From an uncultured Gammaproteobacteria bacterium (lineage in GTDB: Bacteria; Pseudomonadota; Gammaproteobacteria; UBA6429; Thiohalophilaceae): DNA of 64,000 nucleotides. The position numbers were made by a program, and so were the translations under genes. The stretch spans positions 1 through 64,000 of the forward strand of contig CALBTB010000001.1 in the NCBI GenBank assembly GCA_937967995.1. The letters run 5' to 3'. The notes below the pieces were generated by a model. The model worked only from the letters and a program-made list of their open reading frames with translations. It did not search any database and was not told the DNA's origin. Positions 56,698-64,000 of this stretch are shown in pieces. How positions within the stretch are numbered: the stretch's first letter is position 1; the number at the start of each line of letters is the position of its first letter.

Positions 56698-57084
56698 GTG
56701 GACAAAAATATGAAGATCCTCATCGTTGATGATTTTTCCACGATGCGGCGCATCATCAAAAATCTGCTTCGGGATCTGGGGTTCAATAATACCTCGGAAG
56801 CAGATGATGGAACGACTGCTTTACCTATGTTGCAGGGTGGCGGTTACGATTTACTCGTGACGGACTGGAACATGCCAGGTATGCAGGGAATCGATTTACT
56901 CAAGCACGTTCGGGCAGATGAAAATCTTAACACCCTTCCGGTTCTGATGGTCACTGCGGAACAAAAGCGTGAGCAGATCGTTGAGGCGGCGCAGGCAGGT
57001 GTAAATGGATACATAGTGAAACCTTTTACCGCGCAGACGCTTAAGGAAAAGCTGGAAAAAATATTTGAGCGTATTGAAAGTTAA
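56698..57084 (+). CDS. cheY: Chemotaxis response regulator CheY
   Basis: A 128-residue single-domain receiver. Acidic pair D11/D12, phospho-acceptor D56 (VTDWNMPG), T86 and K108 (YIVKPF) are in place, with the aromatic Y105. The start is GTG 56698 after TGGAGGGA. Phospho-CheY binds the FliM N-terminus encoded upstream. Confidence 0.96.
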   Translation: MDKNMKILIVDDFSTMRRIIKNLLRDLGFNNTSEADDGTTALPMLQGGGYDLLVTDWNMPGMQGIDLLKHVRADENLNTLPVLMVTAEQKREQIVEAAQAGVNGYIVKPFTAQTLKEKLEKIFERIES

Positions 57085-57094
57085 AGGAAATGTT

Positions 57095-57835
57095 TTGATT
57101 GAAGATACCAACATACTTTCGGAAGACAACATTGCGCGTGTAAAGGATTTGCTGGCCTCGATGGAGCGTGGCGATGCCAAAGGTGCTAACGAAGTTCTGG
57201 ACGAATTATCCCGAATTCGTGAATCGGATATTTATAAGGAAATGGGCAAGCTGACTCGTGACCTGCATGATGCCATCAGCGCATTTGGTATGGACGAGCA
57301 ATTGTCGGAGCTGGCGGAAAACGAAATTCCGGATGCACGCCAGCGTCTGCATCATGTTATCGATATGACAGACAAAGCTGCACACCGGACACTGAGTGAA
57401 GTGGAGCAGTCGCTACCGGTATGCGAAGGACTGGAGTCTCGTTCCATATCATTACGTGATGACTGGCAGCGATTTAAAAGCCGTGACATGAATCTGGATG
57501 AATTCAAGTTGCTGGCAAAGCAGCTGGATGAATTTTTTGATGACAATACCAGTGATGCCACAAGTTTGAGGCAGTCACTGAACAATGTACTTATGGCACA
57601 GGACTTTCAGGATCTTACCAGCCAGATAATCAAAAAGGTGATCAAGCTGGTTGAGGAAGTGGAATCCAACCTGGTTGAAATCATCAAACTGACCGGTGCG
57701 CATGATCTGCCGAAAGAAGATGCGAAACGAAAAGAGGAAAAACTGGCTGGTCCGGTTGTTCCCGGCGTTAACGACCGCGGCACAGTATCTGGTCAGGATG
57801 ATGTTGATGACCTGTTGTCATCACTGGGATTCTAA
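57095..57835 (+). CDS. cheZ: CheY-P phosphatase CheZ
   Basis: About 246 residues. TTG 57095 is the likely start because AAGGA lies 6 bases upstream; the frame is open from 57065, inside cheY. The catalytic Asp/Gln region is LMAQDFQDLTSQIIKKVIKLV. The C-terminal DDVDDLLSSLGF is the CheY-binding tail. Confidence 0.93.
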   Translation: MIEDTNILSEDNIARVKDLLASMERGDAKGANEVLDELSRIRESDIYKEMGKLTRDLHDAISAFGMDEQLSELAENEIPDARQRLHHVIDMTDKAAHRTLSEVEQSLPVCEGLESRSISLRDDWQRFKSRDMNLDEFKLLAKQLDEFFDDNTSDATSLRQSLNNVLMAQDFQDLTSQIIKKVIKLVEEVESNLVEIIKLTGAHDLPKEDAKRKEEKLAGPVVPGVNDRGTVSGQDDVDDLLSSLGF

Positions 57836-57876
57836 GCGGAACTTAATGAAGTTTTTTTACACAGGAAACATGGCAA

Positions 57877-59922
57877 GTGGATGACGAGCTTTTACAGGAT
57901 TTTCTCGTAGAGGCGGGCGAGATTCTTGAGCAGTTAAATGAACAGTTGGTTGATCTCGAACAGAGTCCCGACGACATGGACATGCTCAACGCGGTATTTC
58001 GGGGTTTTCATACCATCAAGGGTGGTGCCGGATTCCTGAGTATCGAACCGATGGTGATTCTGTGTCATCGCTCGGAAGACGTGTTTAATCTTTTGCGAAA
58101 TGGTGAGAGACAGGTTACACCGGAATTAATGGATACGGTGTTACCGGTACTGGACATTCTAAACGCGCAATTCGAAAGTCTGCGTGATGGTGAAGATCCA
58201 CAACCGGCCGACCCCAACCTGATTAGCGCGCTGGATGCCATATTAAGCGGTGAAACACCCGCACCGGCTGAACAGAACGCACCCGCTGAAATTGCAGCAC
58301 AGGAAACACCCGCTGCCGGTGGTAAAGAAGGTGATCTGGATATCACCGATGAAGAATTCGAAAATATGCTGGATGCAGTGGGCGATAAGACAAATGCGCC
58401 AGCTGCGGCAGGCAGTGAGCAAGGTGATGCACAGCCCGCCAGCGATGACATCACGGATGACGAATTTGAGGCTTTACTGGATAACCTGCACGGCAAAGGT
58501 AAATTCAATGCCGGCAATGCTGCAGCCGCAGAAACTCCCGCCGCTGATGATAAACCGGCACAGACACCGGCAGGCAGCGATGATATTACCGAAGAAGAAT
58601 TCGAAGCACTGTTAGATAACATTCATGGCGCGGGTAAATTCCAGACCGATAAGGTCAGTAGTGAAAAAGCTGACAAGCCCAAGGCGCCACCACCTCCACC
58701 ACCCAAACCGGTTTCCAAGCCGCCTGAACCCAAGGCCAAGGAAAAACCCACTCAGGAAACAACTGTACGGGTAGATACCAAACGCCTCGATGATATTATG
58801 AATATGGTCGGTGAACTGGTACTGGTCAGAAACCGTATCGATCGGCTTGGTGCAGCATCCGGTAACGAAGAATTAATGAAAGCAGTGGCCAACCTGGACC
58901 TGGTTACCACCGATTTGCAAATGTCCGTCATGAAGACGCGTATGCAACCCATTAAAAAAGTTTTCGGTCGTTTCCCACGGGTTGTACGTGACATGGCGCG
59001 CAGTCTCAAGAAAGAAATTCGCCTTGAAATGATTGGTGAGGATACCGATCTGGACAAGAACCTGGTCGAGGCGCTGGCCGATCCACTGGTGCACCTGGTG
59101 CGTAATGCCGTGGACCACGGTATCGAAACGCCCGAGGAAAGGGAAAAAACCAACAAGGCGCGTGAAGGTACGGTCGTGCTGACTGCGGCACAGGAAGGTG
59201 ATCACATTCTGCTGACGATTGAAGATGACGGTAAAGGAATGGATGCCGACTTCCTGCGTAAAAAAGCGGTTGAAAAAGGCCTGATGGATGAAGAAGCAGC
59301 GGCAAGACTCGATGATGTCGAAGCCTACAACCTGATCTTCATGCCGGGTTTCTCTACCAAGGAACAGATTTCAGACATATCCGGCCGGGGTGTCGGTATG
59401 GATGTGGTCAAGACCCGCATTGCACAGTTAAATGGTTCCGTCGAAATAGATTCCGAACTCGGCAAGGGAAGCCGGCTCAGTATCAAGTTACCGTTAACGC
59501 TTGCCATTATGCCGACCCTGATGGTGCAACTGGAGAAACAGCAGTTTGCCCTGCCGCTGGTGAACGTCAATGAAATCTTCCATCTCGATCTGACCAAGAC
59601 CAACGTGGTTGATGGCCAGCTTGTCGTCGTGATTCGCGATCGTACTTTACCGCTTTACTACCTGCGTCGCTGGCTGGTGAACGGTTATGCCAAGGCGGAT
59701 TTGCCCAAGGAAGGTCATGTGGTGGTTGTCCAGTCCGGTACACAGAAAGTGGGTTTCCTGGTGGATGAGCTGATTGGACAGGAAGAAGTGGTTATCAAGC
59801 CACTTGGTGCATTGTTGCATGGAACTGATGGTCTGGCAGGAGCAACGATTACCGGTGATGGTGGGATTGCCATCATTCTGGATATACCGGGCTTGATGCG
59901 ACGCTATGGTTCATCAAGATAA
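57877..59922 (+). CDS. cheA: Chemotaxis histidine kinase CheA
   Basis: A 681-residue kinase. The HPt domain has H45 in FHTIKGGAGFL. Between HPt and the dimerisation domain (which starts near residue 297, VRVDTKRLDDIMNMVGELV) the linker carries three copies of an acidic motif, ITDEEFENMLD, ITDDEFEALLDNLHG and ITEEEFEALLDNIHG, then a Pro-rich stretch. ATP-binding boxes include LVRNAVDHGIE, IEDDGKGMD and GRGVGMDVVKTRI; a CheW-like regulatory domain ends the protein. The start is GTG 57877. Confidence 0.96.
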   Translation: MDDELLQDFLVEAGEILEQLNEQLVDLEQSPDDMDMLNAVFRGFHTIKGGAGFLSIEPMVILCHRSEDVFNLLRNGERQVTPELMDTVLPVLDILNAQFESLRDGEDPQPADPNLISALDAILSGETPAPAEQNAPAEIAAQETPAAGGKEGDLDITDEEFENMLDAVGDKTNAPAAAGSEQGDAQPASDDITDDEFEALLDNLHGKGKFNAGNAAAAETPAADDKPAQTPAGSDDITEEEFEALLDNIHGAGKFQTDKVSSEKADKPKAPPPPPPKPVSKPPEPKAKEKPTQETTVRVDTKRLDDIMNMVGELVLVRNRIDRLGAASGNEELMKAVANLDLVTTDLQMSVMKTRMQPIKKVFGRFPRVVRDMARSLKKEIRLEMIGEDTDLDKNLVEALADPLVHLVRNAVDHGIETPEEREKTNKAREGTVVLTAAQEGDHILLTIEDDGKGMDADFLRKKAVEKGLMDEEAAARLDDVEAYNLIFMPGFSTKEQISDISGRGVGMDVVKTRIAQLNGSVEIDSELGKGSRLSIKLPLTLAIMPTLMVQLEKQQFALPLVNVNEIFHLDLTKTNVVDGQLVVVIRDRTLPLYYLRRWLVNGYAKADLPKEGHVVVVQSGTQKVGFLVDELIGQEEVVIKPLGALLHGTDGLAGATITGDGGIAIILDIPGLMRRYGSSR

Positions 59923-59986
59923 CGATTCATGTTGATCAACAGTTCTTGAACCATCGTCGTAAACGCGTTTTTTAGGAGAAGGGAAC

Positions 59987-61072
59987 ATGGCAGTACGTGT
60001 CTTAGTGGTGGATGATTCAGGATTTTTCCGCCGACGCGTTACTGAAATCCTTGAATCCGATCCCCTCATCAAGGTTATTGGTATCGCCGAAAATGGTGAA
60101 GAGGCCATTAACCAGACCAAAGCACTCAAGCCTGATGTCATCACCATGGATATCGAAATGCCGGTGCTCGATGGTATTACAGCCACACGCCGCATCATGC
60201 AGACGTGTCCGACACGTATCATCATGTTCTCTTCGTTAACCACCGACGGTGCCAAATCCACACTCGATGCACTGGAGGCCGGGGCGCTCGACTTTTTACC
60301 CAAGCGCTTTGAAGATATCTCCAGTGATCGGGAAGAAGCCAAGCAGATCCTGTGTGAAAAAGTACGCCACCTTGCGTTACAGTCAATCAGCCCGCAAACC
60401 GCTACACCGACCAACAGGACGACACCGGTACCCAAACGACAGCCAGCGACGGAAAATAAAGTTTCCGGCCGGCCGCTACGTGCTTCAGCAACAGGGAAAA
60501 ATGGTGAGATCGACCTGGTGGCGATTGGGACTTCTACCGGTGGTCCGGTTGCTCTGCAGGAAGTATTAAACAAACTGCCAGGTACATTTTCAAAACCGAT
60601 AATCGTCGTACAACATATGCCGGCGTCATTTACGCCCGCTTTTGCGCAGCGGCTTGATGGCCAGTGCAACATTACTGTACGTGAAGCGCAGGATGGTGAT
60701 GTGTTGCAGGCCGGGGTTGCTTATCTGGCACCGGGTGGACGGCAAATGCTGTTAAATAAAAAAGGTACGGGTGCCACGATCAGGATTATCGATGCTGAAC
60801 CGGGACAGACCTACAAACCGTCTGTTGATATGACCTTTTCCTCAATTGCAAAAATATTTCCCAATAACACACTTGGCATCATTCTTACCGGCATGGGCGC
60901 AGATGGCAGGGAAGGGGCCCGCGAACTGCATCAGGGCGGTTCAACTATCTGGGCGCAGGATGAACAAAGTTGTGTTGTCTATGGCATGCCCGCCGCGGTG
61001 GCGGAAGCCGGAATCGCCGATCGCATTCTGGATATTCGTGAAATCGGCATCAGTATTACCAAGCGAGTGTGA
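59987..61072 (+). CDS. cheB: Chemoreceptor methylesterase CheB
   Basis: A 361-residue receiver-esterase. Receiver D55 (TMDIEMPVLDG). The esterase catalytic triad lies in GTSTGGPVALQ (Ser), VVQHMPASFT (His) and GMGADGREGARE (Asp). AGGAGAAGGGA precedes ATG 59987. No cheR lies in the window. Confidence 0.96.
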   Translation: MAVRVLVVDDSGFFRRRVTEILESDPLIKVIGIAENGEEAINQTKALKPDVITMDIEMPVLDGITATRRIMQTCPTRIIMFSSLTTDGAKSTLDALEAGALDFLPKRFEDISSDREEAKQILCEKVRHLALQSISPQTATPTNRTTPVPKRQPATENKVSGRPLRASATGKNGEIDLVAIGTSTGGPVALQEVLNKLPGTFSKPIIVVQHMPASFTPAFAQRLDGQCNITVREAQDGDVLQAGVAYLAPGGRQMLLNKKGTGATIRIIDAEPGQTYKPSVDMTFSSIAKIFPNNTLGIILTGMGADGREGARELHQGGSTIWAQDEQSCVVYGMPAAVAEAGIADRILDIREIGISITKRV

Positions 61073-61075
61073 TGC

Positions 61076-61816
61076 ATGGATGGCTTGAGCATAACAGGAC
61101 TGATTATTGGCATATCCGCCATATTGCTCGGGCAATATCTGGAAGGCGGTCATGTCAGCGCGTTATTGAATGGTCCTGCACTATTAATTGTCATGGGTGG
61201 CACCATCGGTGCAGTCATGTTGCAGTCACCCCTTGCCACATTTACCCGTGGCATACGTATGCTTGTATGGACCATCTTCCCGCCCAGGGTCCGTAACGAA
61301 GAAGCCATCGAAAAACTGGTTTCCTGGAGTAACATCGCCAGGAAGGAAGGTCTGCTTGGACTGGAGAATATAGAAGAACTGGAGCAGGACCCGTTTACGC
61401 GCAAGGGTTTGCAATTGCTGGTCGATGGTTCGGAACCGGAAAACATTCGCAATATCCTGGATGTTGATATCAATACCCGTGAGCATCATGACATTCAGGC
61501 GGCGCGCATTTTTGAAAGCATGGGTGGATATAGTCCGACAATCGGCATCATTGGTGCGGTGATGGGACTGATACAGGTGATGGGTAACCTGTCTGATCCC
61601 AGTAAACTCGGTAGTGGAATCGCCGTGGCATTTGTGGCCACGATTTACGGTGTAGGTGCAGCCAACCTGTTATTCCTGCCGATTGCCAACAAATTAAAAA
61701 ATATCGTGCATATGCAGTCGCAGTTCAGGGAGCTGATTGTGGAAGGCATGGTATCGATCGCTGAAGGAGAAAACCCGCGCAATATTGAGACCAAGTTGCT
61801 CGGGTTTCTGCGCTGA
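61076..61816 (+). CDS. motC: Second stator protein MotC (MotA-like)
   Basis: A 246-residue, four-segment stator subunit. Conserved YSPTIGIIGAVMGLIQVMGNL and GVGAANLLFLPIANKLK are present. It is shorter than the MotA at 40.6-41.4 kb and of the PomA/MotC class. It starts 3 bases after cheB and overlaps motD by one base (TGATG). Confidence 0.94.
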   Translation: MDGLSITGLIIGISAILLGQYLEGGHVSALLNGPALLIVMGGTIGAVMLQSPLATFTRGIRMLVWTIFPPRVRNEEAIEKLVSWSNIARKEGLLGLENIEELEQDPFTRKGLQLLVDGSEPENIRNILDVDINTREHHDIQAARIFESMGGYSPTIGIIGAVMGLIQVMGNLSDPSKLGSGIAVAFVATIYGVGAANLLFLPIANKLKNIVHMQSQFRELIVEGMVSIAEGENPRNIETKLLGFLR

Positions 61817-62640
61817 TGGCGCGCCTTTCTCGCAAGCAGCGTAACCGCAGCATCGAACAACATGAAAACGTCGATCGCTGGCTGGTTTCTTATGCGGATT
61901 TTATCACTTTGCTGTTTGCCTTTTTTGTTGTGATGTATGCCATTTCGTCAATCAATGAAGGCAAATACCGGGTGTTGTCAGACACCCTGGTTGCGGCATT
62001 CAAAACACCGCCAAAGTCTGAGCAACCGATCCAGATTGGCAAACCGATTGACGAGCAAAGCGGTACAACCCAAACCCAGGGAATTCCCAAACCGATTAAA
62101 GTCGAACCGCCACAAACAGTGGATACGCAGGCGCAACGTATGGCACAGATTGCCGAACGAGTCAGCCAGAGCCTGCAGCCGCTTATCGACAAGGATTTGA
62201 TCAAGGTAACGCATAACAAGTTATGGGTCGAAATTGAGATCAATACCAGTATTCTGTTTTCCAGTGGCAGCGCCGAACTGGAAATTGAAGCTTACACACC
62301 GTTAAAAAAACTGGCAGGAGTCGTCAGCACATTACCGAATCATATTGATGTAGAGGGTTACACGGATAACCTGCCCATCAGCACGGCGGTCTATCCAAGT
62401 AACTGGGAATTGTCCGCTTCGCGTGCCGCCAGTGTCGTGCACCTGTTTACGCGTGAGGGTGTCGATCCGGGCAGGCTGGCGGCGATAGGTTATGGACAAT
62501 ATCGCCCCGTTGCTGATAACCAGACATTAACCGGGCGACGTCAGAACAGGCGCGTGCGTATCGTAATACTGGCAGATAAAAACGCACGACGTGTATCCAT
62601 GATCGAAAATCCTGCGCCGGCACCGGAGCAACCACAATGA
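61816..62640 (+). CDS. motD: Second stator protein MotD (MotB-like)
   Basis: A 274-residue stator subunit. The proton-binding D28 is in WLVSYADFITLLFAFFVVMYA. An OmpA-like domain (VEGYTDNLPI, NWELSASRAASVVHLF) anchors it to peptidoglycan. In Pseudomonas MotCD supports swarming and high load. Confidence 0.94.
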   Translation: MARLSRKQRNRSIEQHENVDRWLVSYADFITLLFAFFVVMYAISSINEGKYRVLSDTLVAAFKTPPKSEQPIQIGKPIDEQSGTTQTQGIPKPIKVEPPQTVDTQAQRMAQIAERVSQSLQPLIDKDLIKVTHNKLWVEIEINTSILFSSGSAELEIEAYTPLKKLAGVVSTLPNHIDVEGYTDNLPISTAVYPSNWELSASRAASVVHLFTREGVDPGRLAAIGYGQYRPVADNQTLTGRRQNRRVRIVILADKNARRVSMIENPAPAPEQPQ

Positions 62641-63434
62641 GGGTCTGGGCAGTTGCCAATCAGAAAGGTGGTGTAGGTAAAACCACCACGGCGGTTTCAC
62701 TGGCCGGTGAACTGAGTCGGGATGGAAAAACGGTTCTGCTGGTTGATCTGGATCCGCATGGTTCCATGACATCCTATTTTGGTTATGACCCGGATACTCA
62801 TGAACCGTCGGTTTATCATCTGTTCCAGACACCGGCTGTCGCCATGCATGAAGTGATGGTGGATACAAAGGTCGAGCGGGTCAAATTATTACCATCATCC
62901 GTGGCGGTAGCGACACTGGATCGTCAACTGGGTACACAGGAAGGCAAGGGACTGGTCATCCAAAGAGCGCTGGTACCGTATTTCGATCAATTTGATTATT
63001 GCCTGATCGACTGTCCACCGTTACTGGGGATTTTAATGGTCAATGCACTCGCCGCGGCTTCGCGTTTACTGGTCCCGGTACAGACCGAGTTTCTGGCCAT
63101 CAAGGGACTTGAACGCATGCTGCATACACTGAACATGGTCTTGCGGGCACGCAAAACACCGTTGTCCTATCTGATTCTTCCCACCATGTTTGATCGCCGA
63201 ACCCGTGCTGCAATTCAGAGTCTGCGCCAGCTAAGAGAAACCTATCCCGAGCAAATGTGGGAAGGCGTGATTCCGGTCGATACCCGTTTTCGTGAAGCCA
63301 GTCAGCAGGGATTACCGATATCCCATGTCGCCGGTTCCAGTCGTGGTGCACGTGCCTATGACAGGTTACTGCAACACCTGCTTGAAGATGATGGTCAGCA
63401 ACCGACAGCTCAGCGTATGGGGCATTCGTCATGA
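62637..63434 (+). CDS. parC: ParA-like ATPase for chemotaxis array positioning (ParC)
   Basis: A 265-residue ParA-family ATPase. The deviant Walker A NQKGGVGKTTTAVSLAGEL, LLVDLDPHG and CLIDCPPLLGILMVNAL are clear. The location between motD and a CheW-domain gene matches Vibrio/Pseudomonas ParC, which places chemosensory arrays at the pole. This is not topoisomerase IV ParC. It overlaps both neighbours by 4 bases. Confidence 0.88.
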   Translation: MRVWAVANQKGGVGKTTTAVSLAGELSRDGKTVLLVDLDPHGSMTSYFGYDPDTHEPSVYHLFQTPAVAMHEVMVDTKVERVKLLPSSVAVATLDRQLGTQEGKGLVIQRALVPYFDQFDYCLIDCPPLLGILMVNALAAASRLLVPVQTEFLAIKGLERMLHTLNMVLRARKTPLSYLILPTMFDRRTRAAIQSLRQLRETYPEQMWEGVIPVDTRFREASQQGLPISHVAGSSRGARAYDRLLQHLLEDDGQQPTAQRMGHSS

Positions 63435-64000
63435 GCAAATCAGAAAAACAACTGGTTGATCAGTCCCAGGCACTGGATGACTTTTTCTCATCACTCATGC
63501 GTGATGTAGAGGCTTATGCTGAGGAAGAGCAACATGACAGTCAGGCGATACGATCAGATGACTTGCCATCAGCACCCGCTGTTGTGCAGGCAGAGTCGGT
63601 CAGCCCGAAACCGGTTATGTCAGAGACAACGTCGCAACAGGATGTGCAACTCGAAGAACCGGTCAGCACAAAAATATTTGAACAGTTACCCCCGGTGGTC
63701 GAACCGGAACCGGAAGTGTCTGTTGCGGAGGTTGAAATTCAACCTGAGCCGGAACCCGAGCCTGAGCCTAAACACGAAGCCGGGATCGAATCCGCACCTG
63801 AAAAAGTGTCGCGTCCGGACTGGTCCGAAAGTGAATTCCAGGCCATGTTATTCAATGTGGCCGGTTTGATGCTGGCCGTTCCGCTGGTTGATCTGAACGG
63901 GGTCGTGGAGTGGGACCCGGAGAAAATTACGGAAATGCCGGGCCATGCCGAATTTTACCTGGGACTCATGAATCATCTGGGCGTTAATGTGCCGGTCATC
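63431..64000 (+). CDS. CheW-domain protein, ParP-like, truncated by window end
   Basis: The first 190 residues are visible. The N-terminus is helical and acidic (QALDDFFSSLMRDVEAYAEEE), followed by a low-complexity Glu-Pro linker (about 85-115, PEPEPEPEP) and then the start of a CheW-like domain (FQAMLFNVAGLMLAVPLVDLNGVVEW). This layout fits ParP, which links ParC to CheA arrays. It starts within the parC stop (ATGA). Confidence 0.8.
   Translation, partial: MSKSEKQLVDQSQALDDFFSSLMRDVEAYAEEEQHDSQAIRSDDLPSAPAVVQAESVSPKPVMSETTSQQDVQLEEPVSTKIFEQLPPVVEPEPEVSVAEVEIQPEPEPEPEPKHEAGIESAPEKVSRPDWSESEFQAMLFNVAGLMLAVPLVDLNGVVEWDPEKITEMPGHAEFYLGLMNHLGVNVPVI

Overview
The window is chromosomal DNA of a polarly flagellated gammaproteobacterium. 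The gene order is the Pseudomonas/Chromatiales-type backbone: suhB-trmJ-cysE-isc-ndk-rlmN-pilW-rodZ-hisS-yfgM-bamB-der, xseA-guaB-guaA-tadA-mltF, dnaX-ybaB-recR, motAB-rsgA-orn and a fliL-to-motD flagellar/chemotaxis cluster. Two small genes suggest a sulfur-oxidising lifestyle: a cysteine-free DsrC/TusE homologue (RspA type, 22269-22619) and a lipoprotein resembling SoxXA-binding protein (25306-25614). That lifestyle is inferred from only these two genes.

Layout. 1-4.8 kb is an accessory stretch: a truncated DUF5666-type lipoprotein, a large metzincin-like metalloprotease with no export signal, and membrane proteins. 4.8-13.5 kb holds suhB, trmJ, cysE, the complete iscRSUA-hscBA-fdx-iscX iron-sulfur operon behind an IscR-type operator, and ndk. 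13.5-20.9 kb is the rlmN-pilW-rodZ-hisS-yfgM-bamB-der run; ispG, usually found between rodZ and hisS, is absent. 20.9-25.8 kb carries an ECF sigma factor with a membrane partner, the RspA-like gene, a DUF2784 protein, an M23 peptidase, xseA and the SoxXA-binding-like lipoprotein. 25.8-35.4 kb has guaBA, katG behind an OxyR-type site, tadA, a two-gene signalling operon (REC-CheC and PAS-GGDEF) under a flagellar sigma-28 promoter, and mltF. 35.4-40.4 kb has tRNA-Ser(GGA), a short structured spacer that repeats the tRNA 3' end, the SRP RNA, dnaX-ybaB-recR and an HDOD gene.

40.5-64 kb is mostly motility. motAB has its own sigma-28 promoter and is followed by rsgA, a pterin dehydratase, a c-type cytochrome, an M48 protease and orn. 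A sigma-54 promoter precedes fliL-M-N-O-P-Q-R-flhB-flhA-flhF-fleN-fliA. A sigma-28 promoter precedes cheY-cheZ-cheA-cheB-motC-motD-parC and a truncated CheW-domain (ParP-like) gene. The tiers agree with the known hierarchy: sigma-54 makes basal body, export gate and FliA; FliA then drives chemotaxis, the stators and probably the REC-CheC/GGDEF pair. Two stator sets (MotAB and MotCD) and FlhF/FleN fit a polar flagellum able to work under differing loads.

Most notable points: fliM must start at an ATT codon to keep its CheY-binding N-terminus; the REC-CheC gene begins almost at the predicted sigma-28 start point and may be leaderless; a tRNA-Ser 3'-end duplication flanks two hairpins with AGGGAT (CsrA/RsmA-like ANGGAN) loops; and the DsrC-like protein has no cysteine at all. 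No CRISPR array, insertion sequence, integrase or rRNA gene was seen.
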